A DNA stretch of 64,000 bases, taken from Brassica napus (lineage: Eukaryota; Streptophyta; Magnoliopsida; Brassicales; Brassicaceae). The position numbers and the translations under genes are program-made. Where the stretch lies: positions 35,735,608-35,799,607 of the forward strand of contig NC_063452.1 in assembly GCF_020379485.1 (NCBI RefSeq), read 5' to 3'. Positions 11,955 through 23,410 of the stretch are shown piece after piece (the first letter of the stretch is position 1; each line of letters starts with the position of its first letter). The notes under the pieces are model-generated. The model was not told the DNA's origin and searched no databases. It worked only from the letters and a program-made list of their open reading frames with translations.

Positions 11955-13737
11955 TCCACAAAAGTGAATGAACTCAGGAGGATTCATCAGAAACCTTGAG
12001 GTGCAGATTGGTAATACCCTAGTTCCAGTAGACTTCCATGTCTTGGACATCAAGCTCAACTGGAATTCTTCTCTACTACTTGGGAGAGCCTTTATGGATA
12101 CTTTAGGAGCCGTATGAGACATCCAGACCAACAAGCTGTGCCTAACACTCATAGACCCTACCGTCTACTATGAGCCTGTGAAAGTTTTCAAGCAACAGAC
12201 AGTCTACATGGAGATTGGAGACAATCCTGGATTCATTGCAGCTTGCCACTGCGAATTTGAAGCTGAATACTAGACAGAGTATGAAGCATCGATTGATAGC
12301 CATACTCAACAATCGATCGACAGTGCCATTCAGCCACGATTGACAATAGCCCCGCGGATGACACTTTCACTTTGCCAGATAACTGCTATCTGAATTTTAC
12401 AGTTAACACCACGGCTCAGACAGCAATTGATTACCATTATGGTGACACGATCAGCAGACAAGGCTACTATTCTATCAGCAGTTGGGCAAACGACAGCTAT
12501 CATGAGAGCTTTGCAGTGGACACTGCCTTACCTGAGATGCGATCTGACGAGTATGATGAGGAGTACCACAGAGAGAAGATGATAGAGTATCATGGTCTTG
12601 TCATGGACGACGAAGGAATTCTCGATTCATCGCATGCAACTAAGAATGAAGCATTGATCAACAGAGACACCAACCCATCGATCGACGTTCATCAAACACC
12701 AGATTCCGAGGTACAAGTAAACGATAATATAGATTATGGTTATCTAACTCCAGATGAATATGGTATTTTCAGGGATCCAGAAGGCTAAGCACGAGTCATG
12801 GATGGACGCATTCTCAACATATCCAAAAATACATTGCTGATATCATTGCCACGAATGGGTCCAAGAACTTTTTCAACACACAAAATAGAGAAGATGATCA
12901 ACCATCGATCGACGAGATCGTTGCACCATCGATGGACGGTCATCACAAATTTAGACGAAGAGTTCTTCATCAGAACAGAAGAAGAAGACCTCATTGGGAA
13001 AGTACAAACGTGTATGGTATATACAGAGATAAGAATGGATATGCAGGTGTTGCAAATGGCATAATCATTCATGTGTCAAGGGATGAAATCAGAGCTATTC
13101 TAGAAAGAGCTTCAATGGTTGGACACACTCATATTAGTCTAACAGAGTATGCAGAGGTAACCATTACAACCGTGCCAGAACCAGAAACTTACAACAAAGC
13201 AGAGATTAACGAGTTGGTAGAAGGAATCTACAGAGCTATAGGAACGGCAGATGACTATTTCACCAAGAGGCTCGATGATGTCTACTACCCAATTAATGAC
13301 AACATTGAGCGGCTAACTACACGCATAGATGGGCTGAAAGAGGAGATGGACATGATCCGAAGACAGAATGCAATCCGATCTGAAGCATCGATCGATAGTC
13401 GTACTCGACCATCTGAAGAACTGGCTGGTCACAGTGAAGTTGCTAGAAGACAAGCTTAATGAGATTAATTTTTCTCAAGACTTGATGCGAGAAGACTTTT
13501 CCGAGAGATTGGAGGACCTTGATGAAACAACTATGGCCAGACTTGGAATGACCCAGCATGACATCAATACCCTTCAGAAAAGGATGCATGTCAGTGAGGT
13601 TGATAAGGAGATACTGAAAAACCAGCACACCAGAGGAGATGAGGCCATAAGAAGCTTCATTGGTACATGGTTTCAAATGAGCAAAGAAGATGTAGACACT
13701 TGTTTCCCAAAAAGTAGTCATCCACCTCCTTACTAGC
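11955..13737 (+). pseudogene. SID-family protease remnant and SID ORF, copy A
   Basis: The left part encodes the C-terminal half of the protease (RNLEVQIG, FHVLDIKLNWNSSLLLGRAF), with a TGA near 12116. The SID ORF follows without any reverse transcriptase. It has acidic stretches (MRSDEYDEEYHREKMIEYHG), scattered S-I-D octads, a first module at 12745-12810 (DEYGIFRDPEG) and a second at 12990-13130 (VYGIYRDKNGYA). The helical C-terminus has VKLLEDKLNEINFSQDL and ends GTWFQMSKEDVDTCFP before the stop at 13735. Frame changes near 12785, 12930 and 13440 make it a pseudogene. Confidence 0.75.
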
Positions 13738-13965
13738 CAACCTACTTTGAAAGTCAAGCTAAATGACTATAACAAATCGCTGAGTGGGAGGCAACCCACT
13801 ATTAGGTCAAAAAATAGACCCGAGGAGACGATTGCCCAATCAATCGACCGATGAGACCAGATCGACATCGATCGATAGTACCACACCATAATTGACCGAA
13901 GAACACTCGCACACGTCGATCGACAATCAACATCAGCAAGCAGGAATATTGTTCTACCTTGTTAA
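13738..13965 (+). other. SID-family 3' untranslated region, copy A
   Basis: Matches the region after the SID stop codon in copy B (19028-19330), including CAACCCACTATTAGG, several TCGATCGA-like octamers and the segment GTTCTACCTTGTTAATT. It stops abruptly at about 13965, where gag on the opposite strand begins. Confidence 0.65.
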
Positions 13966-14754
13966 TTATGCATTCTTGATGTCGCCCCAAAATTTAAGAG
14001 ATCCTGGTTGTAACTGCTTGAGCCAATGAGAGCTTCTCTAGCAAGTGAGTACCTGAAGAGCTTGCATAACAGGTAGTCCTCCGAGACTCCCTCGACTCTA
14101 ATAGCAAAAATGAGATCCTCGAACCTCTCCAGATGGTCCATAGGATGCTCGTGGGATAATCCATGGTAGGGTAGCGGTCCCACAAGCGTGTAGTACTGCG
14201 CTTTCAACACAAAATCCCTCTCGATAGTGGGAGGACGAATGGCTGATCTGTTGGTGTAGTATCGATCTGGACGGTTGTAGTCAGCCAACGTTTTGGGTTG
14301 TGCAGCCTCATCCACAGGTAAAGTAGTACATGTAGCATTAGCAACAGGCTCAGGGATTGCATCCCCCTGAGCATCTATCCTCTAACCTGCTGCATTACAC
14401 AGATGACCCTCCTAGTCATGCAGGTCTCCATTGTTATCTCGTACAAGTATCAAAGGCGCAACCATCTCTCGCGGCTCAGTTATCGATCGATGTCTGGAAT
14501 GGAGTATCGATCGATGTCGGATGAAAGATGTCTGTCGACGGAAGGTGAGTGTTGTCGGTCGACAGTGGTGAGCGAGTATCGGTCGACGGAACTAGTGTCT
14601 GGGTCGATGGTAGTTGAGCAGAATCGAGCGACACACAAGTGTTGTTGTCGGTCGATGAGGAGCGCGCTTCCTTGCGGATCCAACGTTCCAAACTTGCAGG
14701 ATCTGGTGAGAGTAGCAGTTGAGTTTCCTTGTTGCTGCTGGTACTGTTGGGCAT
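13966..14754 (-). pseudogene. SID-family gag, N-terminal half
   Basis: Read from ATG 14754 (MPNSTSSNKETQLLLSPDPA), then an octad tract of S-(L/T/I)-D repeats, then, after a frame change near 14476, LADYNRPDRYYTNRSAIRPPTI, YYTLVGPLPYHGLSHEHPMD and LLCKLFRYSLA. It is truncated at 13966 inside the core and joined to the opposite-strand 3' region of copy A. A primer site and LTR lie immediately upstream, so this is the 5' end of a separate minus-strand copy. Confidence 0.8.
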
Positions 14755-14828
14755 GTACCTGAAAATCCAAGAAAAATTTTATGTCAGAAACTTAACAAAA
14801 ATTAGATAAATAGGCGATCAAAGCTCCC

Positions 14829-14846
14829 CGGCAATGGCGCCAAATT
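14829..14846 (-). other. Primer-binding site of the minus-strand SID copy
   Basis: The minus strand reads TTTGGCGCCATTGCCGGGGA beside the LTR end. This is the site known from Athila elements. Confidence 0.8.
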
Positions 14847-16161
14847 TAATACCACTCAAATTACCCTAAGGTGTGATTTATACTCTCTCAAATAAGAGGT
14901 CGAGTTGTAGTACTTAGGGATCAAATTCACAGGGAGCTATGGAACCTAAGAAATCTAATATGTTTGTTAAGTAAGATGGTTTTAGAGTTTTTAAATATAA
15001 ATTGCAGTTTTATATTGAACAAGTATTTGTTCAATAGCTGGTTTGAGGTTTTGGTGCTTAAAAAGGAAATAGTTAGACTTATGGTTTTTATTCAGGAAAA
15101 TTGGATTATAATCCTACAGATGCCTAATGAGTTGCATGCATGATAATGTAAAGCTCAACTACTTGATCAACAAGTCAATCAGCTCTCGCATGTATTGACT
15201 TGTCCATTAACTAGATCTATTGATCTCAACTGTCGTATTTTGATCAATAGAAAGTGTCGATCGATAATCCTATAGGGATATCGATCGATAGACCTTTTGC
15301 TCCGTCGATCGATTATTCAAGTGTGATATCGATCGACGCGCTCTAGTCAAGCTTTATGTGCGGGTTGAATAATAGCTTACTAAGCTTACTAGATCAGCTC
15401 TCGCCTTGCTCATAGAAAGAAACATAGTTCTATTAGAATGTTTTCAGGATGAGAATAAAGCTCTCGCTTTTATCAATCAATCCAAGGGCATGTTCTAGGT
15501 AGCTAATCTAGACACATGCATTAATGAACAATCCTAAAGATGATTATCACAACTCAGCAATCTATAGTTGGGGCTAATCCCTCCTAACCTATTTAAACCC
15601 TAAAATCTAACAATAGAACTACTCAGACATGGCTAAGCAATTCACAACAGCAATTAAGTATGAAAACTTCATTAGAATAGTAAATAAATATTAATGGAGT
15701 TGCAATCACAAATTATAACTTTGGATCTTCTCTCCAATCTATCAAAACCCTAAAAACCTTTGCTGTGAAAATAATAAAACTAGAAAAGCACACTCTGCCT
15801 CTAACATGGTGGCAAAGCTTATATAATTAGGGTAAACTCGTCAGGGGTAATCTTGTAAAATGGTGAAGACTTGGGCTTCAAGTCAGCTGTGACCAAACGG
15901 GCTTTCTGCGCGCTTCATTGTCGATCGATACACAGATGTGAGTATCGATCGATTATTCCTCTCCAATATTGACCGATGGTTGAGCTCGATGGTCATGTCG
16001 GGTGCTTGCTCCAAATATCTCCAAAATGCTCCAAAATCATCACTTATCTCCAAAACACTCCTGATCTTATAAATATTATAAATAGACTCTATAATATAAT
16101 AATTATTAGTAAAAACATCTATAAACTATGGATGAAAATGAGTCAAATCCATAGTCTATCA
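14847..16161 (-). repeat. SID-family LTR, minus orientation
   Basis: On the minus strand it starts TGATAGACTATGG (ending at 16161) and ends GAGTGGTATTA, where related LTRs have GGTATCA. It contains a four-member 24-bp octamer array. Its U3 end abuts gag sequence of copy B with no visible target duplication, so part of the insertion was lost. Confidence 0.85.
15257..15336. repeat. 24-bp phased TCGATCGA array in an LTR
   Basis: Perfect TCGATCGA octamers start at 15257, 15281, 15305 and 15329. The spacing is exactly 24 bp and the intervening 16-mers are dissimilar. Confidence 0.95.
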
Positions 16162-16382
16162 TGGTTCAGACAAGAGACGCTGTTAAAAGGCTAGAAACCT
16201 CCATCAAGGGTAAAGGAGATGAAGCATTGAAGTCCTACGTGAATTCCATCATAGATGATGATTTCTGGCAAGTAGTTAACAAAGAGAAGCTTCGGGGGGG
16301 GGGGGGGGAGAGATTTAAAAGTTGAGAGCTCTATGAGTTTCGGAAGTTCACATTGGTGTCGACCGACGCCGAGAGAGAAACA

Positions 16383-16462
16383 TCGACCGATGGAGTCAGA
16401 TGAACATCGATCGATACCTGCTGCCCAACATCGATCGATACCTGCTGCCCAACATCGATCGA
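16383..16462. repeat. 24-bp phased octamer array read in the HRS frame
   Basis: TCGACCGA at 16383 and TCGATCGA at 16407, 16431 and 16455, spaced 24 bp. Here the local frame reads H-R-(P/S)-(M/I) octads instead of S-I-D. The middle two units are also identical over the full 24 bp. Confidence 0.9.
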
Positions 16463-16860
16463 CAGTTCATACGGAGTCAGTTGCATCATGCGAGACAGTG
16501 AGAATCATGACCCATGAAGAGTTCACAGCTAAACACCTTCATCCACCCAAAAACCCTTTCGTATGAAAGATATCCATCGGTATCATGAGCAAGCCGTCGA
16601 TCGACATAGAGACTCAACTGGCGATAGACAAGAAACTCCTAGCATCGATCGATGAGAATCTCTCACCTACCAAGTGCAACTACCCAAAATTGATGTAGTG
16701 CGATTGAATGAACTGAGAAACCCATCTCAACCTTCAAAAACATCAATAGAAAACATCAGTGAATAATCTGAAGATGCACTAGAGCCTATGCTCGTTGATC
16801 AGGCTACTGTGGGAAGGACCTTAAGGAAGAGTAAGGAAAAGGTTCCTAAGCATCTGAAGA

Positions 16861-16980
16861 GAGGAGCTAATGATACGGACATGGATAGTTTCACAAAGAG
16901 TCCCAATGGATCAGCCATTTGAGGAGCTAATGATAAGGACATGGATAGTTTCACAAAGAGTCCCATTGGATCAGCCATTT
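16861..16980 (+). repeat. 60-bp tandem duplication
   Basis: 16861-16920 and 16921-16980 are the same 60 bases apart from two substitutions. It lies in the linker before the protease and keeps frame length (20 codons). Confidence 0.95.
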
Positions 16981-17055
16981 GAGGAGGCTTACTTTACCCA
17001 CATGATGTGGATGTTCTTCAGAGAGACCAAGTAGACTGAAGAAGACATTAGGAGA

Positions 17056-17520
17056 ATGTTCCACCAGGTCAAAGATAAAATGAGACAGAGGATTACACGG
17101 AAGAAGAAGATTGATCCTAGAAAGTTTGCAGTACCAAGCTTGATAGGAGGCATTGATTACCCTAGTGCACTCTGCGACAGAAGTCCTTCAGTCAGCATTC
17201 TACCAAAGGTGATTGCAGACCATCTAGGTCTGAATATAGAGCCTTCAGAGGATTCATTCACTTTTGTGGATTGTTCTCAGAGGAACTCAGGAGGAATCAT
17301 CAGAAACCTTGAGGTGCAGATTGGTAATGCCCTAGTTCCAGTAGTCTTCCATGTTCTGGACATCAAGCTCAACTGGAATTCTTCTCTATTACTTGGGATA
17401 ACCTTCATGGCTACTTTAGGAGCAGTTTCCGACATGCAGACCAACAATTTGTGCCTGACACTCATAGACCCTACTGTCTACTATGATCAAGTGAGAGTTG
17501 TCAAGCAACAGACAGGCTAA
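17056..17520 (+). pseudogene. Aspartic protease, copy B, active site lost
   Basis: Open from 17056 to the stop at 17518. The retroviral-type protease fold is indicated by YPSALCDRSPSVSILPKVIADH, FTFVDCSQRNSGG and LNWNSSLLLGITFMATLGA. The catalytic Asp-Thr-Gly of the family (CDTGSSVSILP in copy C, near 44615) is replaced by Asp-Arg-Ser-Pro, so no activity is expected. Its usual job is cleaving the gag polyprotein during particle maturation. Confidence 0.85.
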
Positions 17521-19027
17521 TGGAGATTGAAAATGATCCATGATTCATTTCAGTTTGCTACTCCGACTATGGAGCTAAAGTAGAATCGGAGATTGAAGCT
17601 TCGATTGACACTCAACCTGAAGCATCGATCGACGAGAAGTCTGAAGCAGCGATCGACAAAGAATTGGATGCATCGATCGACAGTAACCCTTCGTATGAGA
17701 TAGACGACTTCCCAAAAGGATCTATCAACAGTTGGGAGAATGATTACTACCAACCTAGCTTAACAATTCAGACTGCTACACTTTCAAAGAGGAAGATCAG
17801 CGAAATGGAACCTGATGAGTATGATGAGGACTATAGAGAAGAAGAGATCATTGAGTATTGTGGCCTTGCCATGGAAGAAGAAGGAGTTCTCAAGAGTTCC
17901 CATGAGACCAGAGGGAAAACATCAATTGACGAAAACCACAAGACATCGATCGATATTCATCAGACGACAAAGTTAGACGCAAGAGCAGAAGATGATGCAA
18001 ATTTTGGTTCTCTAAGAGTAGATGAGTTTGGTATTTTCAGAGATTCAGAAGGACAAGCACGTACTCTGGATGGACTAGTTATACAGATCTCTAAAGACGT
18101 TGCGGACACTATTGCAAGGGCAAGAGAATCAGAAAACCTTATAATCCAGAAAAACAAAGCAGAAAATACATCATCGATCGATAAGAGAGGTCAACCATCG
18201 TTCGATGGACTCTTCGAGTTTGGACAGAGAACTTATGATTCCAGCGGTAACAGAAGATTCAAGTGTGAAACAAGAGATGAATATGGCATATACACAGACG
18301 AGCATGGATATGCATGAGCTGTAGATGGCATAATCATTCATGTGTTTGGGGAAGACATCAGGGAAATCATGGAAAGAGCTACAATGGAGGGAAAAAATCA
18401 TATCTGTCTACCAGAACATGCAGAGAAGTTCACGAGAACCATGCCAGTGCCAAACACTTACAGCAGAGCATATATTGATGATATGGTACATGAGATCTAC
18501 AGAGCCCAGGAGATGTTACTAGATGAATCCTAGAGGAGGCTCGGTGATGTCTACTACCCACTCAATGACAACATTGAAAGGCTGACTACACACATGGATG
18601 AGCTGAAAGAGGATATGGACATAATTTGGAGACAGATTACAATCCGATCAGAATCATCGATCGACGGTTACACTCGAACATCGATCAATAATAGGAGCGC
18701 ATTTTTGAGAGGAAAGCTGGTAACAGTGAAGTTGTTAGAGGACAAGCTTGATGAGATTAATTTTTCTCAAGACTTGAGGAGAGAGAATTTTTCCCAGAGA
18801 TTGGAAGACGTCGAGGAAACAATTCATGCCAGACTTAGAATGCAGCAGGTCTGTATTGGAAACCTTCAGAAAAGGATGCATGTTAATGAGGTTGATAACG
18901 AGATAATGAAAAACAACTGGACGAGAGGATATGAAGCCATAAGAATCTCCATTGGTACATGGTTTCAGATGAGAAGAAAGGATGCAGACACTTGTTTTCT
19001 AGCAAGTAGTCAATCACCTCCATACTA
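17521..19027 (+). pseudogene. SID ORF, copy B
   Basis: Directly after the protease comes an octad tract (S-I-D plus five residues) at 17601-17696, then an acidic block (EMEPDEYDEDYREEEIIEYCG). Module 1 is at 17996-18120 (DEFGIFRDSEGQARTLDG) and module 2 at 18268-18440 (DEYGIYTDEHGYA, stop, then a VDG segment). The C-terminal helix has VKLLEDKLDEINFSQDL and ends WTRGYEAIRISIGTWFQM and DADTCF before the stop at 19025. Single stops at 18316 and 18530 interrupt an otherwise continuous frame, so decay is modest. No reverse transcriptase or integrase motif occurs between protease and 3' end. Function unknown. Confidence 0.75.
17601..17680. repeat. 24-bp phased octamer array read in the SID frame
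   Basis: TCGATTGA 17601, TCGATCGA 17625, GCGATCGA 17649 and TCGATCGA 17673, every 24 bp. The reading frame gives S-I-D (once A-I-D) every eight residues. Confidence 0.93.
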
Positions 19028-20325
19028 GTCGACCAACCTTCCAAAGTCAAGCTAGATGACTATAACAAAGCGCTCAGTGGGAGGCCACTACTAGGTAAAA
19101 TTTACTTAGTTTATTTTTGAATTCAGTACTGATTTTCGTATTTAATTTATTGCAGGTAAAAAAAAACCCAAAAAGAGATCCGAGGAGACGATTACTCAGC
19201 CTGACGACCACTTAGACCTGGTCGACATCGATCGACAGTACTACACCAGCAACGATCGACAGACACGTAATTGTGTCGATCGACATCAAACATCAGCGAG
19301 CAGGTTTATCGTTCTACCTTGTTAATTATATACTTATGTTTTATGTTATCACCAAACTTCTACTAGATATATACTGAGGACAGTGTATTTTAAGTCTGGG
19401 GGGAGTTTTACTGATATTTAGTTTATATATGAGTTTTATAAAATGTTTTCAAAAAAAAATTTATTGAGTCAAGAAGCGGATAATGAACTTTTATAATTTT
19501 ACTCATTATCTAAGCACTCTCTATCACCACTCTTAGATTTATTGACTGCAAAGGGTATTATAGACACTAAAGTGGATCACCTGCCAATTATCCACACTTG
19601 CTGAGAATGTTTGAAAGAACCAAAGTTGATCTCCAACCTAATTGAGCTTAATATTCTTGTCTTGGGGCTTGGTATACATTAGGTCGGATTCCTCCTTTAA
19701 GTCTGGAAGGTAAAAGTCTGTGTGTTTCTGATTCTCTTCTCTCTCTCTCTTCGGCATCTATAAGTATAAAAGATTGAAATGATTTCCTGTGGTTTATAGG
19801 GGTAGGAGTGTCTCATGGGATCCCATTATTCGCCTACACTTTGTCAAATAAATAAAAAAGAAGAGAAAAATAAAAAAGAAAATCGAAAAGAAGATGAATA
19901 AGATGGACTGTATCAACATCATTGGAATTGGAATTGAGATTCAGAGAAGAGAGAAAGAAGGAAGAAAGAGATCAGATAAGACTACTTGTGTGTTCAGAAA
20001 CTTGCTTGAGTAAGAGTCGATTTGTCTTTTGATCGATATTCCCAAGGTTTGCCTACACTTTTATATATGTATTAAATTAGATCAGTAGAGGGGTTAGTCA
20101 GACAGTATTAGCTAAGATCCTGGTTAGATGGATTAGGTTGATAAGCTAGGATATGATATATAAAATACCTCTAAAGTTAGTATTGATTTGATGTGGCTTG
20201 CAACATTGTGGAGGTGATGATAGTTTGTTCTTAAATTGTGTGAGTCCCTGCTGTTTTTAAACCTCTTTTATAAATACTGCTCTTCGTTTTGCTTGATGAC
20301 AAGCAAAAAGGTAAGTCTGGGGAGT
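19028..20325 (+). other. SID-family 3' non-coding region and polypurine tract, copy B
   Basis: No coding pattern. A three-member octamer array lies at 19228-19283. CT-rich tracts occur near 19735-19755 and a GA-rich stretch at 19850-19980. The region ends in AAAAAGGTAAGTCTGGGGAG at 20305-20324, the polypurine tract, directly before the 3' LTR. A similar G-rich tract near 19400 (GTCTGGGGGGAG) may be a second, internal one. Confidence 0.7.
19228..19283. repeat. 24-bp phased octamer array in 3' non-coding DNA
   Basis: TCGATCGA at 19228, ACGATCGA at 19252 and TCGATCGA at 19276, spaced 24 bp, downstream of the SID stop codon and outside the LTR. Confidence 0.9.
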
Positions 20326-21593
20326 TGATATACCATGGATTTTACCAATTTTTAGCCATGGTATATAAAATCCATGGTATATAGGTGTTTTAGGAACTAT
20401 TTACTATGTTTTGGTGTCTTTTTAGAACATTTATAGGTTCATGAGTGTTTTGAAAGAAAGTGGTGATTTTGGTGCGTTTCTGAGATAAAATGAGAAGAAG
20501 CCCGTAGCTGACCATCGAACCAGTCCGAAGGTCGACAATCAAAGACAAAAATTGATCGACGCACATCCTGTGCCGTTGATCGACAGCAAAGCGCGCAAGT
20601 CTCGACTATGTTTTCAGCCGACTTAACTCTCAAGTCACAACACATTTACATAAATACCCCTGGCCGACTTTTAACCTAATACTTATATGCGCTGTCATTG
20701 TTCTATGCAACACAAGCTTTCTTATTTTCTACTTTTCTCAGCAAACAATACTTAAGATTTTTAGTAGTTTGGAGAAAAGATCCAAGACTCTTTCAGAGAT
20801 TTGTATTGAAACTCCGTATTTCTAACTTTATTATATTTATGCATTTTATTCAGTTTATGCTTATGAATTAATTTGCTATGTCTAAGTAATTCACCTGTTA
20901 GATTTAGGGTTCAAATAGGTTAAGAGGGATTAGCCCAAAATATAGAATACTAAGGTGAGTAAATATCCTTGAACTTAAAAAATTGTGGTTAATGCATGTT
21001 TTCTAGAGTAGCTAACTAGAACCTTGAACTTAGGTTTGTTGACAACTACGACAGTAGGTTCTGCACCAGAACTAATTCCTTTGAGCTAGTATTTCTAGAA
21101 ACAAACGAAAGCTGATTTAGACAATACTAGTGAACCTATCGATCAACTCGCTAACGCCTGTCTAAGAGAGCATCGATTAACGTTTTTACCACAACAAAGA
21201 TTGACGTTCGATTTGTATCAACAAGCGACAGCTGAGATATTGGACTTAGTAAATACATAAAAATCACATGCGAAAGCTGGATATATTTACACCAGAAGTC
21301 GAGTTTAGGATTGAAAACCTAAGTATTCTATACCTCTATTATCTTAATTTCCTAAATAGAAACTCTAGATCTAGCGCTTTCTAATAACTGTTTACAAACC
21401 TCAAACCAAATCAACTGAACAGCTACCTTGTTCACCTTGCAATTTGCTGTTTTCATTATTTACCTAGCTAATTCATAAACTGTTTAGATCTATTGTGTGC
21501 CCTACCTCCTTGTGGATTCGATCCCTAAGTACTACAAGTGAACCTCTTATTTGAGAGAGTAAATCACTCATGAGGTTAATTTGAGTGATATCA
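20326..21593 (+). repeat. SID-family 3' LTR
   Basis: Starts TGATATACCATGG next to the polypurine tract and ends GAGTGATATCA. The left-end hairpin word CCATGGTATATA is duplicated (20358-20382). The 24-bp octamer array is eroded here (21139 and 21173 only). It closes the plus-strand copy B. The sequence to the right is Tat-like. Confidence 0.85.
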
Positions 21594-21997
21594 GTCGTAT
21601 CGTGAAATAGTGTCTCATTTAACTTTATGAATGATGTTTCGTAGAATATTGCCGAGCTTAATCTTATGAAAGTTGTCTCGGAAGAAGTACAGCCGTGGGG
21701 GATTGTCAACCAGATTTTCTTTTCTTTTATTTCCGCGAGTAATCTAGGGTTTTCTGAAAGTTATCAAGAAGAACATCGGTGAGTTGCGTACCCGATTTGC
21801 TATATTTCCTTTTTCCACGAGTAAACTTGGATTTTTTGGCGGTTTTAGGAAGAGCAAGTTTTATTTCTACGAAAAGTTTTTGGAAAACATTATTTTGGTC
21901 AAACCCTTACGCGTTGGATTTCTTCAACTTGGTACTGAAACGCATTTTACGGTGTTTGATAAAATTTATCGTTGCCCTTTTTGTTGAGACAGAGAAA
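21594..21997 (-). other. Tat-like 5' internal sequence, decayed
   Basis: Lies downstream, in minus orientation, of the gag N-terminus at 21998-22168. Short ORFs occur but none has a family motif. Probably eroded gag. Confidence 0.4.
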
Positions 21998-22168
21998 TCA
22001 CAAGCTCGTTTCGTTGCTCTTCTTGTGGCAAAAAGTCGCTACTAAGTTTTTGATTTCCTCAAGAACTGTGGTGTTTGCGTAACCGTTGGCCATAGGAACA
22101 GTCACTGCTGGAGTTATTTTACCAGCTTTATCGTGAGCTGCGAGTTTCTCTTTCATATTCCCAGGCAT
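21998..22168 (-). pseudogene. Tat-like gag N-terminus
   Basis: A 56-codon ORF on the minus strand (MPGNMKEKLAAHDKAGK at its start) begins 46 bp after the LTR end. Its position, and the stretch ending TVLEEIKNLVATF, correspond to the start of gag at 40144-39713 in the complete Tat-like element (TLILDQMKEMFAS). It ends at a TGA and no gag core follows. Weak homology; position supports it. Confidence 0.5.
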
Positions 22169-22195
22169 GAATTAGAGTAATCCCTCCCCCTCTCC

Positions 22196-22213
22196 CTCCT
22201 TCTAGCGCCAAAC
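22196..22213 (-). other. Primer-binding site, Tat-like
   Basis: The minus strand reads GTTTGGCGCTAGAAGGAGGG immediately after the LTR end. The complete element has GTTTGGCGATAGAAGGAGGG at the same place (40192-40208). The tRNA is not identified. Confidence 0.65.
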
Positions 22214-23410
22214 TGTGGGAACCAAAATTCACACCGTCGATTTCCGTAATAGGAGGAAAGTCAGGAAACCATAATTTTCCTTGAGGTCTCGGATTCTCTG
22301 CGAGAGCTGTGGGAACCGAAATTTGCATTGTCGATTTCCGTCGAATTAGGAAAGATAGAAACCCTAAATTTCCTAGAGGTCCCAGATTATCTGCGTAAGC
22401 ACACAAAAAACGAAAGAGACAGAGATAACATAATATCAAAAGTAAATTTCACAGTGGCGTATTATTGATTGATAAAAGAACAAGGTTACAAGATTTGCGA
22501 GAGATAAGACCGACAGAGTTTTGCTAGCCAAGTTAATCTTAGAACAAGAACTAAAAGAGTCTAAGTAAAATCAAGCCGCCTAAATTCTAAGTTTCCTTAA
22601 GCTAGCCGATTTTTCCTAGGTCTAAAAATCTCTCTCCCTCTCGCCCCTGGCTTTAGCTCCTCTTATATATATCCTCCTAGGTCGGTTCCCCCTTCCTTTT
22701 TCGTCTTTGGTTGAGTTTATCACTTCGCGTGAACTTTCCATTTTTCTTCGATCTTTGTGTTTATCTTCGGAAACTTCACATTTATCCTCCGAACTTTACA
22801 TTTAACTTCTTCTGGATAAGAAATGATAAACCGTCGCAACGACTGGGCTTGATTCCGCATAAAATCGTAAGTAGAATCTTTGCCGCGTTATGGGCCCTCT
22901 CGGTACGTTTTCCGACTTAGGCGTTTTTACGATTTTGTAAAAAAGAACACTTTAGAAACGATGTCGATTTCGAAGAACATTTAAATTCCTCGTATAGCAT
23001 TGGCAATTCTAGGTGTTCAGCTAACTGTTGCCGTTTTATACGATTTATTCGAGAAAACGAGTTCTTGCGGTTTTTAAAATCGTAAAGTTGCAACTGTACC
23101 TCTAATCGAGACGAAACAAGAGCGAGTTTGATACAATCTTGGGAGAGGAGCTTTGCGGACGGGACGAGAATAGCACGATCGTTCCAGCTCGGCCATCTGG
23201 CCGCATGTTTGATCCAGCTCGGCCATCTGCCGAGCCGGATTGGATCAGTTCGTCAAACGGATGAGCTGGACTGTTTGTTTTTAGTTACGGGTTTCGTCTC
23301 TCTTTGAAACCTACACTAGGAAACTTTTGTCGATAGTGTGTCGAGAAAATCTCCGTGAGGAAAGGTGATTTTAAATGTTGATTTCGAGATAACCATTTTT
23401 GACCCCAACA
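22214..23410 (-). repeat. Tat-like LTR shared by two internal regions
   Basis: On the minus strand it starts TGTTGGGGTCAAAAATGG at 23410 and ends GGTTCCCACA at 22214. The last 94 bp are duplicated (22214-22307 and 22308-22401) with two diverged versions. Palindromic units lie at 23184-23240 (CTCGGC and GCCGAG arms). It has a primer site on one side and a polypurine tract on the other. Confidence 0.85.

Larger units (their letters stand above)
16162..17055 (+). pseudogene. SID-family gag C-terminus, copy B
   Basis: Begins inside gag where the upstream LTR abuts (AVKRLETSIKGKG). It then has FGSSHWCRPTPREKHRPMESD, with HRS-type octads, and RIMTHEEFTAKHLHPPKN. The zone to 17055 holds several stops and a 60-bp duplication. 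A run of 15 G at 16294-16308 replaces a Gln-Glu-Gly region and breaks the frame. In family members this region links the gag core to the protease. Non-functional. Confidence 0.75.

Noticed and set aside
16294..16308. G15 run as a functional quadruplex
   Set aside because: A single homopolymer within a decayed gag; the same place in copies A, C and D has no such run, so slippage or sequencing error is more likely.
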